A stretch of 64,000 nt of DNA, from NCBI GenBank assembly GCA_029260765.1, contig JAJDCP010000125.1, positions 19,475-83,474 of the forward strand, in the 5' to 3' direction. The number at the start of each line of letters is the position of its first letter. Positions within the stretch are counted from its first letter, which is position 1. A program made the translations under genes and the position numbers. Origin of the DNA: Planctomycetota bacterium. Lineage in GTDB: Bacteria > Planctomycetota > J058 > JAJDCP01. Positions 25,915 to 33,668 of the stretch are shown piece after piece. Below the pieces are notes generated by a model. It did not search any database and was not told the origin of the DNA. It worked only from the letters and a program-made list of their open reading frames with translations.

Positions 25915-26613
25915 TTACCGCAATCTCCGGCAGCGGTGCGCCGGCGAGCGGTGTCCCCGACAGCCAGGCCTTCCACAGCTATTGCGCGGGCGCTGTCCCG
26001 CAGCCGCAGAAGCCGCGGGCGCAGGTCCGGCCACCCGCAGCTGCGCTCCCTGGGTGCGGCCGTGGACGGTCGCGTGATCGTAGCTATCGCTCGCGTGCTG
26101 CACTTCGCCGGCCAGTGAGGCGAAAAGCGAGCGCACCCGCTCGCGCATCAGCTGCAGCGCTTCGCGTTCGGCCGCCTGCCGGCTGCTGCCCATGCCCATC
26201 ACCCGGGCCTCCGACAAGGTCCGCTGGTAGCGCTGCATCACCGGGAGCGAGCAGGCCGAGTGGCCCTGCTCGTGGGCGCGCAGGCAGCGCTGGTAGCGCT
26301 CCCATTCGCGACGGGCGGTGGCGGGCACATTTGTCCAGCGCGGCAGGCGGAAGCGGAAACCGTAGCGCAGCGTCGCCGCGCTGACCTGCGCTTGGACGAT
26401 CCAGCTGTCGCCGGCCTGTTGCGCAGAGCCGGGCATGATGCCGAGGCGCAGTCCCCGCATCACGTCGGCCACGGTGTCGCAGCTCGCTGCGTGGCGGCCC
26501 TGGGAGTCGCGCGGTCCGAGGCGCTCGATCTGGGCGCGGGCTTCTGCCAGGCTCGCTGCTTGGAAAGAGTAGTGGTTTCTCTCTTCGCCGAGGTTGAGAA
26601 GTGTGACAGCCAT
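25915..26613 (-). CDS. DUF922-type putative zinc metalloprotease
   Basis: ATG 26613 follows AGGAGG at 6 nt; 232 residues. The HExxH-type site is H114-E115-Q-G-H118 (RAHEQGHSA), preceded by WERYQRCL, and YDHATVHGRTQG lies about 80 residues later. These are the hallmarks of DUF922, a family predicted to be zinc proteases. Family members normally carry a signal peptide; here the N-terminus (MAVTLLNLGEERNHYSFQA) is not one, so it may be cytoplasmic or the start may be wrong. After about residue 190 the sequence becomes Arg/Pro/Ala-rich without order, which could mean a frameshifted end. The activity is a family-level prediction. Confidence 0.75.
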   Translation of the reverse strand: MAVTLLNLGEERNHYSFQAASLAEARAQIERLGPRDSQGRHAASCDTVADVMRGLRLGIMPGSAQQAGDSWIVQAQVSAATLRYGFRFRLPRWTNVPATARREWERYQRCLRAHEQGHSACSLPVMQRYQRTLSEARVMGMGSSRQAAEREALQLMRERVRSLFASLAGEVQHASDSYDHATVHGRTQGAQLRVAGPAPAASAAAGQRPRNSCGRPGCRGHRSPAHRCRRLR

Positions 26614-26928
26614 CGGGATCCTCCTGGGAGTCTGTCCTGCGCGTAACATACGCCGTGCCGGACCCGTTCGATGTCTGGAAGTCCTTTATTGGCAATGTGT
26701 TGTAGAATGACAGCGGCCGTCAGGTGGGCTGGGCACAGGCTCGAGTTCCGCGTCCGATCGCCTGGTTGTTCAGATCGAGGCCGGCAGGTGTTCACTGTGC
26801 CACACTTCCGGCCGTGCTCGAGGCTGCGGTGCGACGCGAGGTCTGACGAGGCGCGCGGCGTGTTGCCAGCACCTGCCGGTGGCGCTCAATTCGTGCAACA
26901 CACCCTGCTGCTTGATCGGCACAGGGAC
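26614..26928. other. Intergenic region containing the left copy of a long direct repeat
   Basis: 315 bp between the 3' end of the CotH gene and the start of the DUF922 gene, both on the minus strand. It contains the direct repeat at 26750-26873. The DUF922 promoter should lie in its left part. I see no gene. Confidence 0.4.
26750..26873. repeat. Direct repeat, left copy (flanks CotH/VTC/DUF4956 operon)
   Basis: This block matches 31479-31589 in the same orientation. The first 40 or so bases (beginning GCGTCCGATCGCCTGGTTGT) are nearly identical. After a short unmatched stretch, the match resumes with TGCTCGAGGCTGCGGTG and runs to GCCAGCACC. The left copy lies just past the 3' end of the CotH operon, the right copy about 300 bp before its 5' end. 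It has no coding sense that I can see. Confidence 0.75.
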
Positions 26929-29763
26929 CTATCGGGGAGATGACCACTGTATTTCTGCTCCCCAGACGGTCTCGCCAAAGCGGACTCGAGCACGTAGCTC
27001 TGCGTCGCTCTCAAGCAGGATCTTCTCGCTGTACAGCAGGGCATGCGCAGAGACCCTGCCGTCATCGCTCCGGGGGTCGCTTCCGTCGAGGCAGTAGTAG
27101 ATCTCTCCGCCCTGACGGGAGCGCAGCTCAACGCACGGACCGGCGCCCTCCGTTGGTGTTCCTACAACCTCGGGAGCCGCAATCAGCTGGGAATCTACCC
27201 ACGCGAGCCGCTCCGCGAGCCAGGAACGCATCGTCTCGAGCTTGCCCTTCCAGCCCTGGGGTCCGAGCTCGAGCTCGGGCCAGCGCTCGAAGTTGCGCCC
27301 GGCGGCTTCATCGATCTCGGCGGCGAGACCATCCAGCAGCTCGTTGAGCAATGGGGCGTTCAGCCTGCCCTGGCGCAATTGGAGCCAACGTCTCGCGTAG
27401 CGATCGACGAAGGCAGGATCGGAGAACAGGCGCTTCCACCAGCCGAAATCCCAGCGTCGGCTCCAGCCTACCGGAGTGATGTCGGGTGGGTCGTCCCCCA
27501 GATCGTGGTTGTCGAAGTGCATCGCGCGGTCGAAGTCCCAAGGCGGCCCGGCCCGCAGCTTCTCCCCTGGGCCCGCCAACCTGTGCATATACGTGCTGTA
27601 CTCGTTTGCATCCTTGTTCTTGAGGAGCTCATTGAGGAGGTGCACGTCGATCCAAGAAGCCACGTCGAGCCAGGCTGCGTAACCGCTCTCGGGATCTTTG
27701 TAGGCATCAGAGTACAGCGCGTCATGGACGCCCTGGGTGTAGTCGAGGATCTCACGGCGACGCTGCGGGGTGAGCCGATCTTCCTGGGGGTAGCAATGGG
27801 CAAACCAGTATGCGCCCAACTCGAAACCCAGCTCGTCGGGCCCGCGAAAGTCCTGCTTGATGATCCAACCCCCGCCATCCTCCATGCCGTCGGGCCAGCC
27901 CAGATCCAGCCGCTGCGGACCGGCCTCGATCTTCTCGATCAGTACATACAAGCCCCGATAGTCCTGACGCTCGACCGGCCGGTCTTCAAAGCTCAGAAAC
28001 AGCTCCAGAAAACGCGTGCGGGGCGCCCAGATCCCCAGCTCTCGGGCCAGAGCGTAGGCGAAGACGTTGTGGATCAAGGTCGTGTCGAAGTTGTAGGAGG
28101 AGTACAGGATCCAATCGGCATCGCTGCCCAGGCCCAGCAACGTGTGCGGACTGTCCTTGCCCCCGGCATCACGCAGCTCGACCGCATAGGTCTTCTTGGG
28201 CCGATGGAAGGAACTGGAGCCGCGGGTCCGCACGCCTGCCGCGCTGAAGACATCGGGTTTGCGTGCAAGCCGCGCTCGATCGTCCTCCCCCAGCTCCCAG
28301 AGCGCGAAACTGCCCTCTCCCGAATTCCAGTGAATGGGATCCTGACCGGCCACGGTGACGAGAGCGACGGGTAGATTGGAGTGGAACTCCTGTGCTGTTG
28401 AGCCCAGGACTACGTAATGTCCGTTGCTGACAGGCCCCAGGTCGCCTCGGGGCGTCTGCAAGCGGGCCCGCAGTTGGCGGTTGCCGAGCACCCGGAAAGG
28501 GCCCCTGTAGGCGGCAGATTGGGCATCAGCTTCGAGGTTGTTCAGGCTGTAGCGCACCATGCCCGGCCCGCCGGCGGACAATCTGACCTGCGGAGGCTCG
28601 TGGAAGACGCCCGGCGGCGGCTGCATCTCGACCACAGGCAGAGGACGGAGATGCCCGGAGGTGTTGGCGCGGCCCGGCGTTGGTTCGCCGAAGAAGCGAT
28701 AACTGCTCGTGTCGTAGGGCTTCTCACGCACGGCCAGCAGCCTCAAGTCGAGCAGCAGATCCGGGCTCTCGTTTTCATTGAACAGCCGCAGGGCCAGCAT
28801 GTTCGTGCCATCACGCAACGCAGCAATCGCGCTGGAAATGTCGACATCCTGGCTTCGCAGGGCCTCCCAGTCCCCGCGAAGCTCTTTGATCTCCGCCTGA
28901 ATGTCGGAAGCGCTATCGATAGAAACGCCCCCGGCGGCGACGATCTCCCCGTTGATCCAGGCCACGACGGCGTCGTCATAGCACCAGCGCAGGATCAGCC
29001 GGTCGACCCCCTGCGGATCGACGATCTCGAAGGGAATCCGCAGCAGGATGGACGGCTGCATTTTCCACATCTTCCACATCTCTCTACGGATGTCTGTGCG
29101 GAGAGTGCGTTTGAAGAAATCTTCGAACTCGAATCCAAAAGGAAAGCTGCAAGGCTTCCATGAGCCATCGGGCTCGCCAAGCTGTTGCCATGGAGTCTCG
29201 AGCAGCTCTTCGGTCGGGAAGTGGTACAGCCCCGCGACTGGGGCGAATTCGAGGTCCTCGGATTCGGTGGCCAGCCCATAGGACTGGTTGGAGGGAGTCC
29301 GGGGGAACTTGGGCACCACCGAGGACAGAATCTCACCGTCCCGTGCCAGCAGGGCCAAGGGCTCCCCCGACGCATCGAGGCGGAAATTGGTGTGCAGCTC
29401 TGCATCGGGATCTCGACGATCCTTCGCCGAGGCAAAGACGATCAGGTACTCCCCGGCGCCGATGCGCAGGCCCGTGGGAAACTGCCAACGCTTGGGTCGG
29501 GACAGATCATCCGTCAGGGAGCAGCCTGACAAGTCATAGTCTTCGGACCCTGCGTTGTAGATCTCGATCCAATCGGGGCAGAGCCCGTCGGCATCGCGCA
29601 AGCCTCGAGCGTTCGCGGCGCAGACCTCGGTGATCAGCAATACGGGGCGGCGGCTTGTGGGAAGCGACAGCAGCCCGACCAGGCAACCCGCGAGGATGGC
29701 CCAGAGGACCAGCTTGCCCCCGACGCGTCGAAGCGGATGCAGCTCCTTCGGCTTTTCCTCCAC
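26929..29763 (-). CDS. CotH-family kinase with lamin-tail domain, membrane-anchored
   Basis: 944 residues from GTG 29763 (GGAGAGG upstream). One transmembrane helix (about 18-38, LVLWAILAGCLVGLLSL) anchors it. A lamin-tail domain follows (LLITEVCAANARGLRDADGL to GEYLIVFASA). The CotH kinase domain lies at about 480-790, with VRTRGSSSFHRPKKTYAVEL, DWILYSSYNFDTTLIHN, LLNELLKNKDAN and the active-site-like GPPWDFDRAMHFDN. A short beta domain near 870-940 (GGEIYYCLDGSDPRSDDG) resembles a chitobiase/FN3-type C-terminus. CotH proteins are atypical protein kinases; Bacillus CotH phosphorylates spore coat proteins. The gene ends a three-gene operon with VTC and DUF4956 genes, which commonly occur together. 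The substrate here is unknown. Confidence 0.93.
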   Translation of the reverse strand: MEEKPKELHPLRRVGGKLVLWAILAGCLVGLLSLPTSRRPVLLITEVCAANARGLRDADGLCPDWIEIYNAGSEDYDLSGCSLTDDLSRPKRWQFPTGLRIGAGEYLIVFASAKDRRDPDAELHTNFRLDASGEPLALLARDGEILSSVVPKFPRTPSNQSYGLATESEDLEFAPVAGLYHFPTEELLETPWQQLGEPDGSWKPCSFPFGFEFEDFFKRTLRTDIRREMWKMWKMQPSILLRIPFEIVDPQGVDRLILRWCYDDAVVAWINGEIVAAGGVSIDSASDIQAEIKELRGDWEALRSQDVDISSAIAALRDGTNMLALRLFNENESPDLLLDLRLLAVREKPYDTSSYRFFGEPTPGRANTSGHLRPLPVVEMQPPPGVFHEPPQVRLSAGGPGMVRYSLNNLEADAQSAAYRGPFRVLGNRQLRARLQTPRGDLGPVSNGHYVVLGSTAQEFHSNLPVALVTVAGQDPIHWNSGEGSFALWELGEDDRARLARKPDVFSAAGVRTRGSSSFHRPKKTYAVELRDAGGKDSPHTLLGLGSDADWILYSSYNFDTTLIHNVFAYALARELGIWAPRTRFLELFLSFEDRPVERQDYRGLYVLIEKIEAGPQRLDLGWPDGMEDGGGWIIKQDFRGPDELGFELGAYWFAHCYPQEDRLTPQRRREILDYTQGVHDALYSDAYKDPESGYAAWLDVASWIDVHLLNELLKNKDANEYSTYMHRLAGPGEKLRAGPPWDFDRAMHFDNHDLGDDPPDITPVGWSRRWDFGWWKRLFSDPAFVDRYARRWLQLRQGRLNAPLLNELLDGLAAEIDEAAGRNFERWPELELGPQGWKGKLETMRSWLAERLAWVDSQLIAAPEVVGTPTEGAGPCVELRSRQGGEIYYCLDGSDPRSDDGRVSAHALLYSEKILLESDAELRARVRFGETVWGAEIQWSSPR

Positions 29764-29781
29764 GGTCGTGATCCTCTCCGA

Positions 29782-30477
29782 TCAGATGAGGCCCAGGCCC
29801 CGGCAGCCTTCAACATACTTCGAGTAGCGGGTCGGACGAAGCTGGAGCGGCGCCAGCACCCTGGCGAGCTCCAAAGGGTGGCCGGCCGGAGCCTTGGCTT
29901 CGAGAACGACCATCCCAGCCATCGAGACGGGGAAACGCAGACCCGGCCGCGAGGACTTTTGTGGATACGCCTTCAAGGCCGTGTCCAAGGTCAGGCGCAG
30001 GGGGCCGTGAGGCGACGCAAAGTGCTCGCGCCGGTATTCGACAAGACAGACGGGGTCGGAGGAGACAGTGAGCCGGTGCGAGAAAGCCGGGGGTAGAACG
30101 GCAAGGAGCTGCCTGTGCAGGCACTTATAGCTCAGCTGGAAGAGCTGCGCATCGATGCGCACGCGCACTCGGCGCTTTCTGGTCAACCCTGCCACACGTT
30201 GTTTGAGCTCGGCATAGAATTCGTCGTGGGGTTGCCGGCTATCGTACCAACGAAGTCGGATCTTGAGGCGATCATCGACCGAGGCCAGGTTCTCTTTGCA
30301 AGCACTGAGGCGGGCATCGTCGAAATAGAGGCTCCGAACCAAGCTGACATCATGTTTGAAGCGCAGGCGTCGGAAGCCGCGGAGCAAGGCTCTGATCTTG
30401 GCCGGGTCGGCCCCAGGCAGGGCGAATTTCAACTCCTGCCTGTAGCCCTGGATGGGCAGCTGCTCTAGAAGCTCCAT
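29782..30477 (-). CDS. VTC-domain protein (polyphosphate polymerase-like)
   Basis: 231 residues from ATG 30477, four bases after the DUF4956 stop. The tunnel-fold signature is present: RQELKFAL at the start, VRSLYFDD, KIRLRWYD, AELKQRVAGLTRKRRVRV, CLVEYRRE, RLTLDTALK and MVVLEAKAP near the end. In yeast, Vtc4 makes polyphosphate from ATP using such Glu/Lys/Arg residues on strands facing the tunnel. Bacterial VTC-domain proteins are often encoded beside CotH and DUF4956 proteins, as here. The bacterial product has not been assigned with confidence, so polyphosphate synthesis is a family-level inference. The protein is soluble; the DUF4956 partner may anchor it. Confidence 0.9.
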   Translation of the reverse strand: MELLEQLPIQGYRQELKFALPGADPAKIRALLRGFRRLRFKHDVSLVRSLYFDDARLSACKENLASVDDRLKIRLRWYDSRQPHDEFYAELKQRVAGLTRKRRVRVRIDAQLFQLSYKCLHRQLLAVLPPAFSHRLTVSSDPVCLVEYRREHFASPHGPLRLTLDTALKAYPQKSSRPGLRFPVSMAGMVVLEAKAPAGHPLELARVLAPLQLRPTRYSKYVEGCRGLGLI

Positions 30478-30481
30478 AGGC

Positions 30482-31171
30482 TCAAGCCAGGGTGTCGAGG
30501 TTCAAGAAGGAGATGTCACACGCAGGCAGGCGCTCCTTGAACTTGTTCATCAGCGACGCAGCGTCCTTCGGGTCGATGCGTTCGAGGTGCAGGCGGAGCG
30601 AACGGTGCTGATCGGTAATGTCATAGCGCTGGACGGTGTAGCGGTCGGCTGCGAGTTCTTCGAGGGTCTGAAAGACGCTGCCCTTTTCCTGGTCGAAGGC
30701 TTCTTGTCCCCCGCCGCTGATACTGACCACAAAGTTGTGTCGACGTCCGCCTCCGATCAGGCGTCGGCCGATGATGAAGAGGCTGGCAGCGATGACAAGG
30801 GCCAGAGTGAAGAGCAGCTGCCCCGCCCCAAGACCGAGGCCGATCGCGATGCAGAAGAACAGATAGACCAGCTCTTCGGGTTGTTTGATCGCGGCGCGGA
30901 AGCGCACGATGGAGAGGGCCCCGACGAGCCCGAGGGAGAGCGCCAGCGAGGTCTTGACGACCGCGATCACGCAAATCGTCACCAGGGTAAGAAGTGGGAA
31001 CACGTTGCCGAGAGGGCTCGAAAAGGTCGCTCCGGCGCTGAATCGGTTGTAGAGAAAACGCACGTACAGCGAGAGCGCTCCTCCCACGAGCAGAGAGATT
31101 CCAAGCTGAAGCAGGTCAGCGGGGCGTTCGTTGAAGCCGTAATCGGCCAGGAGATCGATCAGTGTGTCCAT
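30482..31171 (-). CDS. DUF4956 membrane protein
   Basis: 229 residues from ATG 31171; the TTG one codon upstream is less likely. Transmembrane helices lie at about 22-40 (LLQLGISLLVGGALSLYVRF), 58-75 (VFPLLTLVTICVIAVVKT), and 105-135 (ELVYLFFCIAIGLGLGAGQL and following). Between them is the conserved SLALSLGLVGALSIVRFRAA with KQPEEL, the DUF4956 signature. A cytoplasmic tail of about 85 residues with a ferredoxin-like look ends the protein. It is the first gene of the operon with VTC and CotH. DUF4956 proteins have no assigned activity; genome association suggests they work with VTC-domain proteins at the membrane. Confidence 0.9.
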   Translation of the reverse strand: MDTLIDLLADYGFNERPADLLQLGISLLVGGALSLYVRFLYNRFSAGATFSSPLGNVFPLLTLVTICVIAVVKTSLALSLGLVGALSIVRFRAAIKQPEELVYLFFCIAIGLGLGAGQLLFTLALVIAASLFIIGRRLIGGGRRHNFVVSISGGGQEAFDQEKGSVFQTLEELAADRYTVQRYDITDQHRSLRLHLERIDPKDAASLMNKFKERLPACDISFLNLDTLA

Positions 31172-32105
31172 CAATGGAGTCCATCCTGCGAAGAGGCCCC
31201 AGCTTGTTCAGCTCGGAACTCGGCGGCCGTCCGGGCAAACCTGGCTCACGGGCATGGGGGCGCCGACTTCTCCGTTCTGGAGGGGATCGCTGACATCGGC
31301 GGGCCGCATCATTCTCCGCCGACCACGTCGCTCCAGAATCTGGAGAACCTGCGGCCTACCCAGCGAAGGCGAATCAGACGGCAGCCCGGGCCAGGCTCGT
31401 GGGCATGTTTTGCACGATCCGCAGTGTAGGCATGCACTGCGCTGTGGGCGAGAAAAATAGAATTTGGGTCGAGGTCGGCGTCCGATCGCCTGGTTGTTCA
31501 GATCGAGGCCCGCAGGGGTTGACGCTGCCATGCTCGAGGCTGCGGTGGGACGCAGGGCCTGACCAGGCGCGCGGCGTATTGCCAGCACCACTCTGTGGAG
31601 CTTCAATGTCCAAGCAGCGTGTACCCATGACCCGAATTCTGGCTGGGGGAATCGGATGGGCCCGCAGTCCTTGGCCGTTGCAGCGTCTGAATCCGGGGGT
31701 GCCATACAGGGTGGACAGGCCGAGTCAGGATTGTCCCGTTCGAGCCGTTCAGTTCGCCTCCATGTCCTCGAAAAACGACTCCCCTCCGACCCGCATTGCA
31801 TCGCCGGCTTTCCCACTGGAACGCCTCATTTGCATCACTGATCGTGTTACCCTGGACGGAGAGCAGGAGGAAAGATGGGAAGGGCCGCCTGCTGGTCGAG
31901 CAGGTCGGCTATGCGCTAGAGGACCTCGCTCGGGAGCAGGCCGCGGGCCAGGAGCGCACGGGGCTCCCCCTCGAGCTCGAGCCGATGACGCATGGCCCCT
32001 GGCCGGTGGATTTTCCGATCCCCTCATGGCCCGCGATGTTACTAATGGCGGTGGCAACGAGGCCTGCCCTTCCCGACGATGAACGGCGGAGGTAGTGTCT
32101 GCGAC
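31172..32105. other. Intergenic region with right copy of the direct repeat; no confident gene
   Basis: About 930 bp between the divergent DUF4956 operon and the HEAT/PilZ gene. It contains the direct repeat at 31479-31589. A plus-strand frame at 31796-32095 has some protein-like composition (LLVEQVGYALEDLAREQ) but no Shine-Dalgarno and no recognised domain; it may be a relic. The operon promoter should lie before 31171 and the HEAT/PilZ promoter before 32106. I found no strong promoter motif. Confidence 0.4.
31479..31589. repeat. Direct repeat, right copy (flanks CotH/VTC/DUF4956 operon)
   Basis: The same sequence as 26750-26873 in direct orientation: GCGTCCGATCGCCTGGTTGT at the start, and at the end a GC-rich block that finishes in GCCAGCACC. 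The central unmatched stretch is shorter than in the left copy. Together the copies enclose about 4.6 kb, which is almost exactly the three-gene operon and its upstream region. Confidence 0.75.
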
Positions 32106-33668
32106 ATGCGGCGACGAGTGTGCCCCCAACTTGCAGTCTCCTTCCTGACCGGGGCGCTCCTGCTCCTGGCGGCTGGTGCTCGGGGCCAGACCGCTGGAGA
32201 GGAGGCGCTGGTCGCCGAAGTGGTTCGCTTGGAGGCTGGCGGCGCCGAATCGGCCCTCGTTGTCTTCTTCTCCCGGTTGGATCCTGTCCAGCGGGTCGAG
32301 ATTGCGCTCCGGACTGCAGACGTCAGCGACAGCCTGCTCAGCTTCGAGCGTCTGCTGACACTGGCTGTCGAGCAACCCGACCGGGCCCTGCCGGCGCGGG
32401 CACGGACGATGGCCGCAAGGCTTCACGACGATGACGGCTGGTGTGACGCGCTCCGGCGCAGGCTTCCGCAGCTAGGCGCCGCCGAGGCTCTGCTCGCCGC
32501 CCAGATTCTGGTTGATGCCGGCGGGCAGGCGGCGCGTGAGCTTCTGTCCCTGGCGCTGAGCGAGCGCAACGTCGCCTTGCTCGAGCCCTGCCTCGACCGT
32601 ATGAAGGTCGAGGAGATCGCGGATTCTCAGCTGCCTCGTCTGGCGGAGCTTTGTGCGGACGAGGATCAGCCGTTGCATTCCCGCATCAAAGCTGCAAGAG
32701 CCCTGGGCCGCTGCGGACGGCGCGCCCTCGAGCCTCTGTACGCGGCGTACCGTGAGGTCTACGCGCACGCCGAGCAACGCCCGGCCTTGCGTACGCTCCG
32801 TCATGAGTTGCATCGCCAGCTTGTCGCGCTGAACGGGCAGCACGACCGCGGAACGTCCCCCGAGGCCTGGGCGCCTCGGCCTGCCCGCCCTCCCGAGACG
32901 GAACCGGACCCGGCGGCCCTGGACTGGATCGGCTGGGGAGCGCTGGCAGGGCTGTTGGCGGCGATGCTGGCATTGGCTGCCGGCCTGCGCCGCAAGCTGC
33001 TACTCTGCCTGTGCGCCTCTGCCGCGGGGGCCCTGGCTCTCGCTGTCGCTGCCGTTGAGCTGGTCTCGTCAGGTCGCTACGGCGAGCCTCTTCCGGCCGG
33101 GCTCTGGGCAGGCGGCACGCTCATCCTGCTCCTCAATGGGCGCCTGTTGAGTCGCATGCGCCCGCAACTGGGCAGACGACCGTCTTCAGCCAAACGGGCC
33201 TTGAAGCCTTCGGCGGCGCCGCGGCCGCTGAACCATGCAGTGCGCAGCCTGGGCAGCCTGTTGCGCGGGGCCGAGACCCGGCGCATGAAGCCCGTTCCAG
33301 CGGATGAGCTTCTCTCCCCTCTCGCCGAGCGACGCCAAGGGCCCCGGCTGGTTGTCAAGCGCCCGCTGTGGTACCAACCCGCCGCAGCCTCTGCAGACTC
33401 AACGGCTCCCGCCGGCGTCGCGCAGGGCGAGCTGCTCGATATCTCGCGCACAGGTCTGCGTTTCCAGGCTCCTCAGCCCGTCGAGAGAGGGGGCCTGCTC
33501 TGGATCTTTGTACATCAGGACGACGGCAGCACCTTCCGAGCCCTGACCCGGGTCGTCTGGTGCACGGGCTGGAAGAACGCAACGCATGAGATTGGCCTGG
33601 AGATCTACACTCCCCTGCAGTCTGAAGCTGGCGAGCGGTCAGAGTCCGGCCATCAATCAAGTGGGTAG
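32106..33668 (+). CDS. HEAT-like/transmembrane/PilZ-domain protein
   Basis: About 520 residues. I use ATG 32106 because it gives a signal peptide (MRRRVCPQLAVSFLTGALLL); an ATG 27 bases upstream is in frame. Residues 30-240 are alpha-helical HEAT-like (LRTADVSDSLLSFERLLTLA; RIKAARALGRCGRRALEPLY). Three hydrophobic helices follow at about 275-350 (GALAGLLAAMLALAAGL; LLLCLCASAAGALALAVAAV; LWAGGTLILLLNGRL). The C-terminal domain looks like PilZ (GELLDISRTGLRFQAPQPVE; ALTRVVWCTGWKNATHEIGL), the c-di-GMP-binding fold, but the usual RxxxR switch is not obvious. A paralogue of the same design lies at 40.9-42.9 kb. Its 3' end overlaps the REC-kinase gene by 16 bp, tail to tail. Confidence 0.8.
   Translation: MRRRVCPQLAVSFLTGALLLLAAGARGQTAGEEALVAEVVRLEAGGAESALVVFFSRLDPVQRVEIALRTADVSDSLLSFERLLTLAVEQPDRALPARARTMAARLHDDDGWCDALRRRLPQLGAAEALLAAQILVDAGGQAARELLSLALSERNVALLEPCLDRMKVEEIADSQLPRLAELCADEDQPLHSRIKAARALGRCGRRALEPLYAAYREVYAHAEQRPALRTLRHELHRQLVALNGQHDRGTSPEAWAPRPARPPETEPDPAALDWIGWGALAGLLAAMLALAAGLRRKLLLCLCASAAGALALAVAAVELVSSGRYGEPLPAGLWAGGTLILLLNGRLLSRMRPQLGRRPSSAKRALKPSAAPRPLNHAVRSLGSLLRGAETRRMKPVPADELLSPLAERRQGPRLVVKRPLWYQPAAASADSTAPAGVAQGELLDISRTGLRFQAPQPVERGGLLWIFVHQDDGSTFRALTRVVWCTGWKNATHEIGLEIYTPLQSEAGERSESGHQSSG

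Noticed and set aside
31796..32095. A 99-codon plus-strand frame before the HEAT/PilZ gene
   Set aside because: Some protein-like composition but no ribosome-binding site and no family; kept only as a possible relic.
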